This document shows, piece after piece, positions 1 through 12,039 of a stretch of 64,000 nt of DNA. The translations under genes and the position numbers were made by a program. The notes below the pieces were generated by a model that was not told the DNA's origin, made no database searches, and worked only from the letters and a program-made list of their open reading frames with translations. This DNA comes from Karstenula rhodostoma CBS 690.94 (Eukaryota; Ascomycota; Dothideomycetes; Pleosporales; Didymosphaeriaceae): positions 252,181 through 316,180 of the forward strand of contig MU001497.1 in NCBI GenBank assembly GCA_010093485.1. The letters are read 5' to 3'. How positions within the stretch are numbered: the stretch's first letter is position 1; every line of letters begins with the position of its first letter.

Positions 1-576
1 CTGTTTGATTGTAGCAGACATGATGCGTGACTCGGGGTACAAGTGACGATGAGTTACGGAGGGAAGGCATTCAGCTGCAGTCGTGCTCTCGCAAGGCTAC
101 GAATGACCTCGTATTCACCACCGACGCTAGTCCTAAACTGAGCAAGGGCGATACACACTGCTTCGTAATCCCCCGCCACTTTCGCACTCAACCCAACTAA
201 TTGTTGATACCATAGGTCCCTTCACTTCTCATTGGGACATCTCCTCGCATGACGTTACCCACTGAATTGGGGTGTTGGTAATGGTACTGCTGCATGAGTA
301 TACTGCATTTACTCTAAATGCATCTAATACGCTACTACTAATCAAAAAAAGCTATTGTTCGTCCTAGCTCTCTTATCGCTTTTCTTCTTACCTACCCCAC
401 GCCTTCCCCTCTTTGAGTAGCGAAAACTTTCCCGTGAAATCTATTCTGCTGAGATACCTGATGTTGCATGAGCCAACTTCAAGCAAATGCCGCCTTGTAC
501 TTAAGTATTCGGAAACCATTCTAGTGCATGATGACAGAACGATGCTTTCTTATTCTTGCAGAATGATAATCACAAA
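1..576. other. Left-edge intergenic stretch
   Basis: No coding frame with recognisable family motifs or a convincing splice pattern was found on either strand. It lies downstream of the minus-strand NACHT gene and probably holds its 3' UTR. A gene ending beyond the left edge cannot be excluded. Confidence 0.5.
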
Positions 577-3357
577 TTATTTCGTTCCTTTGCGCCCAAT
601 CGAGACCTTCCAATCGGCTACAGGTTTCAGAAACCTCCGTACACCAGAGACAGTGTGGGTTGAGCCGGTTGCGGTTGCAACACCACCACCATCAATGAGC
701 TCTATCAACCTCCTGGTACTCGGAGTCTGCTTTGGCAAGGATTTCAGAACCCGTCTAGCTCCTGAGGCCAGTTCAGGATGGGTTTGAGGGTCCGCACCAG
801 ATTCTACGCAGAGCACTCCAATCTTTGCCCAATGGTTATAGCGATCGTTTTTATGGTCTGCGTCCTCGACGGATTGGCCTATACCTTCCAATTTTATGAA
901 AATGGTTCTTAGATATAGGATCCTGAAAAACAAGAGCGAGGGTGGATCCATGATTTCGAAGAGCATCCATCGAACTATAGAGATACTTGGCAGATCGCTA
1001 AATCCCGGCTCGCAAAGCCCGGGGAAGAACACAGGTCTGATGCAAATAGTTTTCCAGATAGACATTGACCCGATTGGGTCGCTCCGTCTCGACGCCAAGG
1101 ACAGGGGGGTTTGTATTGGAAGGAAAGCTACCTTGGAAGTCCATGGAACTTGATCAGGAAACTTGGTGTCAGGGTATAGATACTGTGCCGCAATTTCAGA
1201 CCAATGCAGCTCTATTTGCTTGGCAAAGGTTGCGGTAGCTTCCCGGAGCACAATCGTGGCTGAAGCGCCTCCAGTGGAGGACATGCGGGTCCAATTGATG
1301 GCCTTCCCAAAATGATTACGTACACTATGGGTGCTCTCCGTCGAGGGTCTCCAAAACTTCATCATGAAGATGCAGGATCCAGCTAAGATCAAGCTGAGAT
1401 CACCATGCGGAACTAAGGACTTCATTCGGGTCGAAACTTCTGTGGAGCATAAAAAGTCTCTCGCAGTTCGATGCAAATATGAGACTTTGACTTCGATACC
1501 AGGCTTGTTGGCTTTGATCTCAAAAAGGCCTTTCCATCGACTATTCAGGCGTTTGTTGATGGTTTCGTATCTATCGTTATACTCCTGGTCAGAAAGAGGG
1601 AGAATCTGGGCGGCAGCGGCAGATTCTATCAGTTCCGCTTCTTCCAGACCCTGGTCAGCGTAGTATAGTTCCATTGCAGTCAAGTTCCCTTGTCCAGCTT
1701 CTATGAGATGGAATAGCTGATAGGCGTGTTTGGTGTAGGTAGGTTCGATTGAGGCAAAAATTTTCCTGTAGAACAAGATCAAATCACCCGGGATTTTGTT
1801 TAAACGTAGCTGGAGGTCGGAGACACGATCGCCATTGGTGAACCCGATAAGAAGTGACTTTACGGTCAGATACACCCAAAGGAAAACGCCAGAGGATTTT
1901 GTGGTGATGTTTTCAATCAGTTTCGCTGCGAATAATGGTTCGCGTCGTGCTAGGCCTTTGAAACCGGAATGAGAATGCAATTTGTTAGTAACATAGTCCC
2001 GGATATCCAGATGAGTAAGATGTTCAAGTCTCAAGCTTGGACGAGTGTCGAAAGCGTCCTCAAAGATGTTCCAGGGGCGGCTGGCCAAACATGCTTTAAC
2101 GTTTGGCGAGGTGGTTAAGTTTCTGAACAAGTTTATCAGTGCCTCGAGATCTCCCTCGAACTCATCCAATCCATCGATGAAAAGACACAGCTTGAAAGAA
2201 TGGGTTGTAGTGCATGCGATCAGACGATCAAATGCGGCCATGAGTTCCGTGAGCACCCACGGATGTGCGTCAGTTCCGAAAGTCTCGATCCTTGTCCATC
2301 GGTCTGGCAGCACTGTGGGTATCATGTCCGGACGCTGTTCGAGCGCATCATGAAGAATAGTTCGTAAGAACCCTTCTTGAGACATCTGCATATGGCTTCC
2401 AGAGTTCCAGAAATAAAATCGCGTAGTCACGAGAGACATTGGACCAGCCCAGTATCGCAACAACGGACCACACCTTGACTGTTGGGTGATGAACTTCATT
2501 AAAGTCGACTTGCCCGCTCCAGCCTTGCCCGTGATCCAGTAGATGTGATTGCCATCTTTCTCGAGCCATTCTTTGAAATTCATTATTGGTTTTGTCGGAT
2601 CCCGTGGTGGTTCGAAAATCCATCGGAATGTTTGCGCATGCGCATCAGCGATTCGATACTCTCGATCACCTTGGTCAGCGAAGCGAAGTCGCTGCATAAC
2701 CAGATTTCGCTTTGATGCATCGCTCAGTGCCAACAATCGGGAGCCGTATGCACTGTCTAAGTCTTGTGCACGTAGTCCTCCGACTTCACGAACGATACAG
2801 TCTTTGAACACGTCAAGATCGCTTCTTGCAATGGTATACGATGCGTCCGGGATCTCGGCCATCTTCTCCCTATCATAAGTCAGTACTTGTTTGCCCCTCA
2901 ATTAGATGCCAACCAACCTTAAACATATTAAGAGTGATGTCTGCACGCTTGCTTCGCAAAACATGAGTCGCGCTCGAAGCTCAGCAATCTCTTTCGCACT
3001 CCAAATAGTTCGGAAGGCTTGAACAGTCATTTTCCAGGTGTCTGTCGGCTGCTTGGTCTTGAGTTTGTCTAGACCGTCGAGCAGTTGTTCGGCCACTTCA
3101 TTGCAGTAGGAAAGCAGCTTCACGAGTTCTTTTTCTGATGCTGATAGCTTGTCTCGTTCTTCCGGATCGTGTAAATGTTCCAGTTGTCCATAACGGCTTC
3201 GTATCGTTTGAGCAATTGTCTTCAAGTGCACGTTGTTGGCTGTCGCGCCTTCTACAGACTCGCTTATGTCTTTTGCCGTCCCGATCAATTTGGCCGCGAA
3301 CTGAGCGAACTGCAGAATGTTGGCCCCTAGGCCCACCGCAGTGAGCGGATCCATCAT
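577..3357 (-). CDS. NACHT-domain STAND (NLR-like) protein
   Basis: Two exons, 3357-2918 and 2869-577, join into 910 residues across a 48-nt intron that has a TACTGAC branch site and an ATAG acceptor. Residues 1-150 look like the alpha-helical N-terminal domain common in fungal STAND proteins (it opens MMDPLTAVGLGANILQFAQF). A Walker A motif, GKAGAGKST, lies near residues 261-269, and a Walker B-like FIDGLDEFEG near 380. The rest resembles the helical region that follows NACHT in fungal proteins, and no ankyrin, WD or TPR repeats are visible at the C-terminus. NACHT proteins are NTP-driven switches, and in fungi some control heterokaryon incompatibility and cell death. I infer a similar role; the ligand is unknown. 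The second ATG, two residues from the start, fits equally well. Confidence 0.85.
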
Positions 3358-3918
3358 GGGCGAAACGAGATGGAGTGTGCTTTCCTGGTGAGCTGAGAGA
3401 TGGTAGGGGTTTATTAGGCTGGAGTGACAAGACTGCCTCATGCGCAGCTTACCTTTCGCGGACCAGTCAATCATGCGCACGACTGCGCCTGATTCGTGTA
3501 GCGACAGCTTTGTGTTCGATAGGAAGGCACCTTCCCAACCGCGATAGCCTCTGAAAGCGGACAGAGCGGAGTTGCACGCGTTGGCACACATTTTGGGATA
3601 CCATACTTAAAACACCAGACTCTGTGCACCTAACCATATTGACCAACATGATTAGCCAATTTGCCCACATTTGTGGTACACAATGGCCCGTGACGAAGTA
3701 TGTGTGTCGATCCGGTAAGGTTCTGTAGCATAACACAGAAGCAGAGCCTTGTGCGCACCATGTGCTCATCTCGACCCAACAGTCTTCATCGCCTTTTAGT
3801 CGTCACAGCAGGAGGGCTCTGCTACCTTTCGACCGACTACTCCATTACACTTTATTGGTACTGTCCAAGTCAGGATTCTCGTATCGTGCTCACCTACTCT
3901 TGCGCAACCTGCATCCCC
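3358..3918. other. Intergenic gap between NACHT and SDR genes
   Basis: It holds the promoter side of the minus-strand NACHT gene and the 3' side of the minus-strand SDR. Short ORFs on both strands lack family motifs, and I see no further gene. Confidence 0.5.
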
Positions 3919-4914
3919 TCACACTCTTTTCTTATCCGGCCCCACCGTCCCCGTCAACCTCCCTAACTGGAACTTCGACTTAAAGTACCAATCCAGCACA
4001 CCACGCGGCAAATATGACCACCCGAACCACACGACCCAGCTCATCTTCCCCTCCCACACCCACCTCTTCGTCACAGCTCCCAACCAGCTCTCCCCACCAA
4101 TAACGTGGCTCACGCAGCTCCTCGCGTACTGCTGCGTATCCATCCCCATCTGCTGGCTCAGCGTCAACCTCTTCTCATACTGATCCGCAATCGGCACGTA
4201 ATAGCTGCCCTTCGGCAACTCCCGATGCGTCCGCGCGATGTTCGACTTCACGCCGCCCGTCACGATCGTGATGACGCGCACGCCCAGCGGCGCGAGCTCT
4301 ACGCGAAGCGTATCCGAGTACGCGTGTAGCGCCGCCTTGGACGCTGCGTACACGCTGGCGAAGACGTAGGGCATCACACCCGCCAGACTGCCTGTTTGTA
4401 CGATCGTGCCCTTGGCTTCGATCAGCAAGGGTGTGAAGATCTGGCAGAGCCTCATGACGGAGAAAACGTTCGCATCGAAGGTCTCCTGCACTTCGCGCAT
4501 GTCGATATCCGTGGCGGCGACAGTGTAGTTGCGTCCCGCGTTGTTATAGAGGACGTCGAGTCTTCCTCCGGTAATCTCGGCGACGCGGTCGCGCAGGCTT
4601 GATATGGACTCATCGCCAGGGAGCTCGAGGGGGAGGTAGGTTATCTGGTCGTTTGGGGGCGTGTATTTGGAGGGGTTGCGGACGGTGGCGAGGACGTGGA
4701 AGCCTGTGGGCGGTGAGTGAGGGATGGGAGGGCTTGGGGAGAAGCGTCTGACCTTTGGCGGCAAATTCGAGGGCGAGGTAGTGGCCTATGCCTCCAGGTG
4801 TGCAACTGCCGTCGTCAGTTAAGTGTTTGAGCGGTTTGCCTTTTCTGTAGGCGTCCTATTGGGCAATGCGAAGACGTACCCTGTTATAAGCGCGTAGCGC
4901 TTTTGATCTGCCAT
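3919..4914 (-). CDS. Ayr1-like short-chain dehydrogenase/reductase
   Basis: Three exons (4914-4880, 4805-4753, 4703-3919) give 290 residues. Both junctions restore a perfect Rossmann start, ALITGCTPGGIGHYLALEF then AAKGFHVLATVRN. The classical SDR motifs are present: TGCTPGGIG for NADP(H), NNAG near residue 97, and a catalytic Tyr/Lys in YAASK with the upstream serine in QTGSLAG. The overall pattern matches fungal NADPH-dependent 1-acyldihydroxyacetone-phosphate reductases (Ayr1), which act in glycerolipid synthesis at the ER or lipid droplets. The aromatic C-terminal segment (around WVVWFGWSYLPRG) could be the membrane-contacting part. The substrate is inferred from the family only, because many fungal paralogues of this group have unknown substrates. 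Confidence 0.85.
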
Positions 4915-5418
4915 CTTTTTGAATGTCGAATCTTCTACGACGAGCGAACTATCTCCAAATGCTAAAGCTCGAAGTGAGGCCAGAAGAATCGCTGATGAAC
5001 TTGCCTACATGAATCAGTAGCGCGTAGTTGAGTGAGCCGAGGCATGAAAGCTATGACCATCTCGCGTATTCCTGCCTCTCTTGCTACCCCGCATTCAGTC
5101 GCGTGTTGCACGTGAGAGCTGAGAACCCGTCGACACAATCATGCCACGACCCGGGAGGGAAACCGTTCGACGCGATGACTAAAAAACGAATGATAAAGCC
5201 GAATACATCGCCGATTACACTGATGAGTAGTCGCCAAGCGGATATGGCTTGAAGTTTGCAGTTATGGTGCTCGGGGGCTTGTAGCATGCCCTACTATAAA
5301 GAACACGAGCCGCTTTACTCCCGCAAGTTCCGACCGATATTCCTGTCTACTCCTTGAGTTTTCCTTGCGAGTTCAAAACGACCAAGTAGCACTGTAGGAT
5401 CTATCTGATTCTACTCAA
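4915..5418. other. Divergent intergenic region (SDR / methyltransferase)
   Basis: About 500 bp between the start of the minus-strand SDR and the start of the plus-strand methyltransferase, so it carries both promoters. The ORFs in it are short, with no motif I recognise. Confidence 0.45.
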
Positions 5419-6316
5419 ATGCCTTCGCCGCCATGGATCCAAAATCTGCTGCCTTTCCCACGGCTATTATGGCCATCGCTTCTGCTTGCAACAGGCATAT
5501 ACCGTAAGGTCAAGTACAGATCATCGTAAGAGTACTACGCTGACGATGCAAGACTTCATCATGACAGTCCTAGAAACCATCTTTCTTGACCGGCAGCCAG
5601 CGAAAGTCTTGAACCTCACACAAATACGCTACAAAGTCTTCGCCCGCCTATGGACCTACAATGGCGCCGCGATGTCTCAAGAGATGCCTGGTCCCTTAGG
5701 CGCCCTTGTCAGTAGTTGCCGCGGCCGCGTTCTTGATGTCGGTCCTGGGTCGAGAGAGCTACTGGGAAGGTTCAACCCCGAGGGCATCACGGCGATGTAT
5801 GGTGCTGAACCTGCTGTGGACTTGCACGAGGGCTTGTTGAACAACGCGCGGAAGACTGGGTTTGGAGAAAAATACCATGCACTGCTCTGCGGGGGTGAGC
5901 CGGAGAGCCTGATTCCTGCTTTGCATAAGAGTGGAGTATTAGCCTCAAGTGGGACGGGAGGGATGGCTGAAGACGGAATATTCGACGAGATTTGTTGTTT
6001 ACGGGTCCTATGTGGGGTGCCTCGTCCGAGAGAGACTATCAAGGGCCTGTACATTTTGTTGAAGCCGAGAGGTAGAATGGTCATTTGCGAGCACGTGGTC
6101 AATCCGTGGCGGACTGAGGGCAGTATCACGGCAAGGGCGATTCAGTTTGTATATGAGGTTTTGGGCTGGTCTTTCTTCCTGGGCGGATGTGGAATGCAGC
6201 GGCATACGCGTGAGTATCTGCGAGAGGCTGGAGAGTGGGAGACGTTTGAGTTGCAGTATGTGCAGCCGAAGAATGTGGTTCCATATGTGGTGGGAGAGTT
6301 GATCAAAAAAAGATAG
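5419..6316 (+). CDS. Membrane-anchored class I SAM methyltransferase (METTL7-like)
   Basis: Two exons (5419-5503, 5553-6316) give 282 residues. The short first exon supplies a hydrophobic N-terminus (NLLPFPRLLWPSLLLATGIY) that probably anchors the protein in a membrane. The SAM-binding motif I is VLDVGPGS near residue 90, followed by an acidic/aromatic strand (MYGAEP) and a late strand with GRMVICEHV, an order typical of the METTL7/UbiE-like class I fold. The splice uses GTAAGG and an AAG acceptor with a GCTGAC branch. The substrate is unknown; METTL7-type enzymes act on thiols or small lipophilic molecules. It sits between two SDR genes, so a role in small-molecule modification is reasonable but unproven. 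Confidence 0.75.
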
Positions 6317-6544
6317 AGCGAGTTGATAGCAGGACCCATGGCTGCTTTTCAAGGATAAGCATTCACTGAGGGTGTGTCCTGGTGATAGCCCTGACCGCGG
6401 GAGCAGCTCAATTTAGCTTAGCGCATTGTCTAAAAAACTGCGATGACGTCTACCCTCCCTCATTAGTATCCTCAAGAGTGGGATTGCTTGTATAACCGCT
6501 ACTTGCGCCAGATTAAACCTCTCATCTTCAGCAAAGATCCAATT

Positions 6545-7554
6545 ATGTCATACAATCGTATAGGAGTGGTGACAGGTGCCAACAAGGTATTTACAGCCCC
6601 GCAAAACATGGAGACTGCGATTAACGGGACCTAGGGAATTGGGCTTGCGATTGGTACACACCCCTTACGATATAATGAAACGTCCCTCTGACCTGGAACA
6701 GTCCGACAGCTAACGCTGCAGTACCCAAAGTCTCCTCTTAACAATGGCTCTTTTCTGATATACCTTACTGCTCGCGATCAGAGCCGAGGTGAAGCCGCTG
6801 TGCAAGACCTGCACAATGATGCTCAGCTCAAACAAGCGAAGGCTTTGAAAAGCGATGGGGGCCAGACTGAGGTCGAATATCATCAATTAGATATAACCGA
6901 TCAAAGAAGCCTGGATTCTTTTGCTGCGCACATAAAGAAAACGCACGGGGACGGTATCGACTTCGTTATTAACAATGCAGGAATCGCCTTAAATGGTTTT
7001 AGTGGGTTTCTTCAATAACATGCATCGAGAACGCCGCTGATTGTGTAGATGCCGAACTCGTCAAGACTACCTTGGGCTGCAACTATTACAACACCATGGA
7101 GGCGTGCCATAAATTCGTGCCGCTCTTGAAGCCAGAAGGCCACATCGTCAACTTGGCAAGCATGTCTGGTCATCTCAACAAGTACTCCGACGACGTGCAA
7201 AAGCGATTTCTCGCAGCCAAGACAGAGAGTGATATCACTAGCATCATGAAGGACTTCGTCTCCGCCGTGGAAGCTGGTAATGAGAAAGAGGCGGGGTACC
7301 CTAGCGCTGCATATGCCGTTTCAAAGGCTGGGCTGATTGGCGCTACCAAGGCACTTGCTCGAGCTGAACAGGAGAAGGGTAGCAAGATCTTAGTAAACGC
7401 CTGCTGCCCAGGCTACGTAAACACCGATATGACCAAGGGCAAAGGAACCAAAACGCCTGATGAGGGCGCGCAGACCCCAGTTCTTCTCGCATTGTCTGAC
7501 ATAAAAGGGGCGACAGGACAATTCTGGCAGAACGAGAAGCCCATCGAGTGGTAG
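6545..7554 (+). CDS. Carbonyl reductase-like SDR
   Basis: Four exons (6545-6586, 6635-6653, 6702-7001, 7049-7554) give 288 residues. The splices rebuild VVTGANKGIGLAIVRQLTLQ, the N-terminal nucleotide-binding signature of the CBR1-type reductases. Other marks are [12 protein letters not shown], the catalytic serine region [16 protein letters not shown] for the Tyr/Lys pair, and the long insert before the active-site tyrosine that is typical of monomeric carbonyl reductases. Exon 2 is only 19 nt, so an automatic caller could miss it. Expected activity is NADPH-dependent reduction of aldehydes, quinones or ketones in the cytosol; the physiological substrate is unknown. Confidence 0.85.
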
Positions 7555-7761
7555 GTATATAGGATTGAATACCTCAAAAGGCAAAGCTTGAGCTGTCGAC
7601 GCGTGAACGTGCCTTATTCAACAAGCTCTTCATGAACTTATTGCCGACCTCATGATTTACGTCTGTACGATTACTGGACCCTGGCGCTACCGGGTGGGTT
7701 TTCCTTAGCTGCCCAAAATGACAAAAAATGCACCAGGCTTACCAAACCTCACTAATCAGCG

Positions 7762-8213
7762 TAGCGGTCGAAGAAGAAGTCGATCGCGTGATGGGCGACA
7801 AACCCTATAGAGCCTAAGCATTCCAGCGATGTATTTAACTCTCCGATTCATGGACCCCATCGTCATCAACTCTAAAGGACCGAAGATAATTGGCAGATCC
7901 CCCTCAACTTCAAGTCCTCCGTGCGTGATTCGCGGCGTAGTCTCGGTGTGGCCATGTATCTCGAAGAACCTTCCATCTAGCGGTGAGAAGGCGCACAGCT
8001 ATGTGCCGAATAGGATGTAGGAGATGAGAGAGGAGCTGAGGAAGTTATTCCTGGGGCGAAAACCTTATGTGTGGGAGTGCGGCGAAGTTGAAGAAGATTA
8101 CGGTGGATGTGCATGAGCATATTTGGAGGAGAGAGAGTGGGAAGGGGGATAAGGAGGCGGAAAAGTGGTTGGAGAAGGTGAGGGAGGATAGGGAGTCGTT
8201 CTTCGCGTCGTGC
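7762..8213 (+). pseudogene. Relic of a P450:P450-reductase fusion (CYP505-like)
   Basis: Fragments in three frames are collinear with a self-sufficient fungal fatty-acid hydroxylase. Around 7762-7815, frame 1 reads VEEEVDRVMGDKPY, like the P450 region after the I helix. Frame 2 from 7829 reads MYLTLRFMDPIVINSKGPK, like the K-helix/meander region. Near 7999-8017 the same frame gives HSYVPNRM, then a TAG stop, then EMREELRKLF. From 8061 frame 3 gives MCGSAAKLKK and EAEKWLEKVREDRE, matching the C-terminal NADPH-binding end of a diflavin reductase. The haem site, FMN and FAD domains are missing, so a large internal deletion plus frameshifts and stops have killed it. Family assignment is from motif memory only. 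Confidence 0.55.
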
Positions 8214-8556
8214 TCCCTTAGGGGTAACCGCTCTTAAGGTCTCTCACTCGCCGTAAGCCACGGTGGAGCCAACCCCAATTTTTAATTGGTCCCTTACGTG
8301 ATATTGGTCCATGAGGCGGTTTGCAGAAGATACACAAGATCTTGCTGTAGATGAATACGTCACGTGATCGATATCCTAGGTATGTATGGGAGAACGCTCA
8401 CGGTATCTTCTGCGTGAGGACTGGCGTGATCAGGCAAGTCTAAATTCTTCTTATCTACAACAACCGGCCGTTTCGTCTCCCATGGAAAACAAACCCAAGG
8501 GATCACCCTTTCAAGTTCAGAAGTGCACTTATCTACGTTACTCCCCCCTCCCAGCC
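8214..8556. other. Gap between P450 relic and P450 gene
   Basis: About 340 bp with no credible gene. The stretch near 8217-8310 may be further decayed sequence. It contains the 3' flank of the minus-strand P450. Confidence 0.4.
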
Positions 8557-10268
8557 TCACGCCGACGTCTTCCTGATATCCGTCAATCTCACCCTCAACG
8601 GGCTCTTCTCCCACGTATTATACGCCCTCAGCCCCCTAAATTCATCTTCCGGATCCCACAACGGCGCCCCATCCGCAAACTCCAGATCAAAATACCACAG
8701 CAACGCCCCCAGAATAAGCCGCAGCTCGACATACGTCAGGTTCCTCCCAATGCAGCCCCTAGGCCCGATGGAAAACGGCTGCGCTGCTTTCTTGATGTCA
8801 GAAGCATACCGCGCCTTGCACTCGGGCGTGTCGAGGAAGCGCTCGGGGATGAAGGAGTCCGGGTCTGCGAAGTTGTTGGCGGAGTGCGCGGCGGCCCACG
8901 AGGCGACGCAGACGGAGGTGTTTTCGGGGACCATGTGGCCGTCGATGAGGGAGCCGCCTTTGGGGACGGTGCGCAGGAGGCCGATGGGGACTGGGGGGAA
9001 GATGCGGAGGCCTTCCTCAATGCAAGCATTCATATAGGGCAGGCTGCCGAGCACGTCCATGTTGAGGTCGGCTTCGGTTTTGCAGGCGGAGCGCAGCTCG
9101 TCTTTGATGCGGGCGTATTTTTCAGGGTTGCGGAGGAGGTAGTTTGTTAGGCCGCAGAGTTCGGTGGCCGTGGTCTCGCTGCCGGCGACGCTTTGGTGCG
9201 TTAGTGGCTTGCATTGTGTTTGGGCGGTGAAGAGGAGGCTTACATGAAGAGCGCGGCGTTCATGATGACTTCGTCGTCGGAGACTTCGTTTTTCTTTTCG
9301 CGCTGCTTTAGGATGTACCAGATGAAGTCGCGGTGGTCTGTTTTGGTGGCCATGCGGCGGTTCGTCTTCTCGGTCGAGTTGCGCAGATGCTTGAAGCGCC
9401 GCTCGCGGATGATGGATGGGATGCACCACATCATGAAGCGCTGGCCGATACTCCCGGGCGCTGCGAAGCGGCGGGTGGCTTGTTCAAGGGCACCGGCCTT
9501 GATTGATTCGTACACGAGAACAACCCAGTTTGCGGATTCTCCACCTTCGCCTACATGGGTCGTTAGATACGATTTTTGTCGATAGAGGCGTGGCGATTGG
9601 GACGTACCTTCCTGCAAGCACCCGAATGGCTCGCCAAAGCTCAAATCACCGATGATATCAAAGGTACAGAAGTTAAACCAGGAAACCATATTCGCAGCTT
9701 CGCCTTTATGCGCCATTTCCCTGAGCCTCTTAACAAACAGATCAACATACCCTTTCAGAATCGGCTCTTGTTCCAACAGCGCTTGCTTACTGAACGCATG
9801 TGCAAGTGCCCTACGCTGCCTCGCGTGGTGGACATCCGGTGCCATTGTCAGATTCGTTGCGCCAGGGATAGCCTCGACAGCGCCGACATGGATCGGGTCT
9901 TTGTCCATGTTGGCCATGCCCACGCGGTGCCCGTAGATATCTTCCCAGGCTTTTGCGGTGTTGAAAGAGAGCTCGTTAGGCATGACGCGCACGACGGGGC
10001 CATACTTGTCGTGGTGTACTTTGTAGTCGAATGAGATGCGGCCGCGTAGGAGAGATATTATAGAGGGAATTGGAGAGATGCGCCATAGGAGAGGGCCGGG
10101 GTATTTCGCAAGTGGGTGGAGGGTTATCCGGTATATTGCTACCGCCACAAAGTAGATGACGAACTGGGAGATGGTTAGAAAGTGGGTGTGATATCAGGTT
10201 GGGCAACTTACAGCAGCTGGCGTCCAGATGGCGAATTGCCAAAGGCGCTCTCCGTCAACAAGACCCAT
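8557..10268 (-). CDS. Microsomal cytochrome P450 (CYP65 / isotrichodermin hydroxylase-like)
   Basis: Four exons (10268-10212, 10163-9608, 9550-9244, 9190-8557) give 517 residues, the usual size of a class II fungal P450. The 19-codon first exon completes the N-terminal membrane anchor (FVIYFVAVAIYRITLHPLAK) and proline hinge (KYPGP). The I helix is VAGSETTATE, ExxR is EEGLRIFPP, and the haem loop FSIGPRGCIGR has its cysteine near residue 452. The introns are 48, 57 and 53 nt; the 57-nt one is in frame and easily missed. The closest memory match is the isotrichodermin C-15 hydroxylase / averantin hydroxylase group, which oxidises terpenoid or polyketide scaffolds at the ER. Whether it serves a pathway with the nearby reductases is speculation. 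Confidence 0.88.
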
Positions 10269-11191
10269 CGCGAGCAACAGTGAGCGTACCGCTCAATGGT
10301 CTCGTAACACGCGCGTGTAAAGATCGTGAAACCAGGGAAGATCGCGAGGATTCAACTCTATATGCAAAAGCAAGCAAGCTGTATAACTTACGAGCTATTG
10401 AAAAACCGTGGATGAGGAGACACAGGAACACAGGGAGGAAAGCAACACGACATCTAAATTATATTCCCTCTGAGTGGTCACAGGGACTTACGGGCGCTAA
10501 ACCACGCTATGCCCTCTGCGCATCGGCATCGCCGTGGTCCTGCGAGCGAAACTCTCCACGGCACGTATTCGCCAAAACATACCCGACTCCAGGTGTGCAG
10601 ACCAGATACGAAAACGCTAGAATACCACTCTAGGGCCGCTCTCAATACACCACGGGCTGCCCCGCGGAGGCCGAAGTGACAAAAGAGAGATTGGAAGACT
10701 CTCACGTGTATGGGGTTCATAGAAAACATTTCAACGCTCATGTCACGTTATGCGGACGTGGTTGCGTTGGAGATCCGGGTCGCTAGCGTGGTGTACGCTC
10801 CGCTAGGGCGGTTATACTCCGCACTTTCCTCTAGGAACCCCACCATTAGCGGCATCTACGGAGGAAGCATAGAATCATGTCTCGGATAAACTTTAGGAGC
10901 TCGACTCATGCTTCGTTAGTGATACCGAGCACCGGGGATGAATCTCACATCTCACATCAACGCTTCCCAAAGTCTGACTACCATCTTTACGCTATCCGAA
11001 CTCCTCGCGCCGAATCTATAGATGCTTCCCATTGACTCCACGTGGAACCCACCACTCAACCACAATGTCTGCTCAGATCAGAACACTTCCACGAATGTAG
11101 CCTGACAGCATGCATGTGCGAAGCGACAGAGCCACAGCATCCCCAACTAATATATACCAAAGCAAAACAAGCCAAAACCCCACCAACACAC
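10269..11191. other. Intergenic gap between P450 and esterase genes
   Basis: About 920 bp containing the P450 promoter and the 3' flank of the minus-strand esterase. ORFs up to 144 codons occur but have no family motifs and atypical composition. I see no supported gene. Confidence 0.45.
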
Positions 11192-12039
11192 TCAGCAATC
11201 GAACAGAGTAGACACGGGCTCAACAAGTCCCCAATTCGCCACCACAGCATCCGCCCAAATATCCCCCATATGCGCATACCCAACCGCAGACCTAACAAAC
11301 CGTTAGCAAACCCCCCTCCCTTCCGCCCCGCTCCAAAACTCACGGGTGCAACCCATCCGACAGCTCGCTCGTCGGAACAACGCTCTGATCCACCAGCACT
11401 ACGCTAAACCCCTTCTCCGCCCTCGCCCTCACCACCCCAGGCACCGCCGCATTAAACGCCCTAAACCTCTCCTGACTCCCCGCGTTCGTCGTAGGGACGA
11501 TCTGCGCGACGAAGACGACCGCCTTGGGCAGCGTCGCCAGGATAGCATCGATGAGGCTGCCGAGGCGCTCCGGCGCTTTGCTGTAGGGCGCGGCGGGGGT
11601 CTCGGGGCCGTTGAGGTCGTTGGTTGCGAGGTGGAGGAGGACGATGTTGGGGGTGAAGGCGAGCGCGGGGGCGAGCGCGGTGTGCACCTGGCTGATGGTC
11701 CAGCCTGAGTGGCCCTCGTTCTGCGGGTCGGACATTGTGCCTGAGGAGAGGGTGCCGACGTAGTCGACGGAGGCGTTGGAGGCGAGGAGGCGCGTGAGGA
11801 GGTGGGCGCGGTAGCCGTTGGTGCCGGTGCCGTTGAGGTAGCCGAAGGTTATGGAGTCGCCGAGGGGGAGGATGCGGAGTGGGGGTGGGGTCGGGGCTGA
11901 GGGGGCGGGCAACGGGGTCGTGGGCGTGACTGGGAGAGTGAGTTTGTGTGTATAGGATGTACCCGTCGATTACTCCATGGATTGTTTGAGACCTACGCAA
12001 AGCGAGCAGCACCGAAAGCTTGGAGATAATGGAGAACAT
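11192..12039 (-). CDS. Secreted SGNH/GDSL-type esterase
   Basis: Three exons (12039-11997, 11929-11344, 11291-11192) give 242 residues. The spliced N-terminus is a signal peptide (MFSIISKLSVLLALL, then a Thr/Pro/Ala-rich linker). Block I is LPLGDSITFG with the nucleophile serine, block III is HLATNDL with the asparagine, and block V is DGLHPS with the Asp/His pair. The last splice falls inside block V and restores it exactly, which supports the model. The protein is expected to be a small extracellular hydrolase that deacylates polysaccharides or esters. No carbohydrate-binding module is visible, and the substrate cannot be read from the sequence. Confidence 0.85.

Noticed and set aside
11042..11407. 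121-codon plus-strand ORF near the esterase 3' end
   Set aside because: It overlaps the last esterase exon antisense, and the protein composition looks random.
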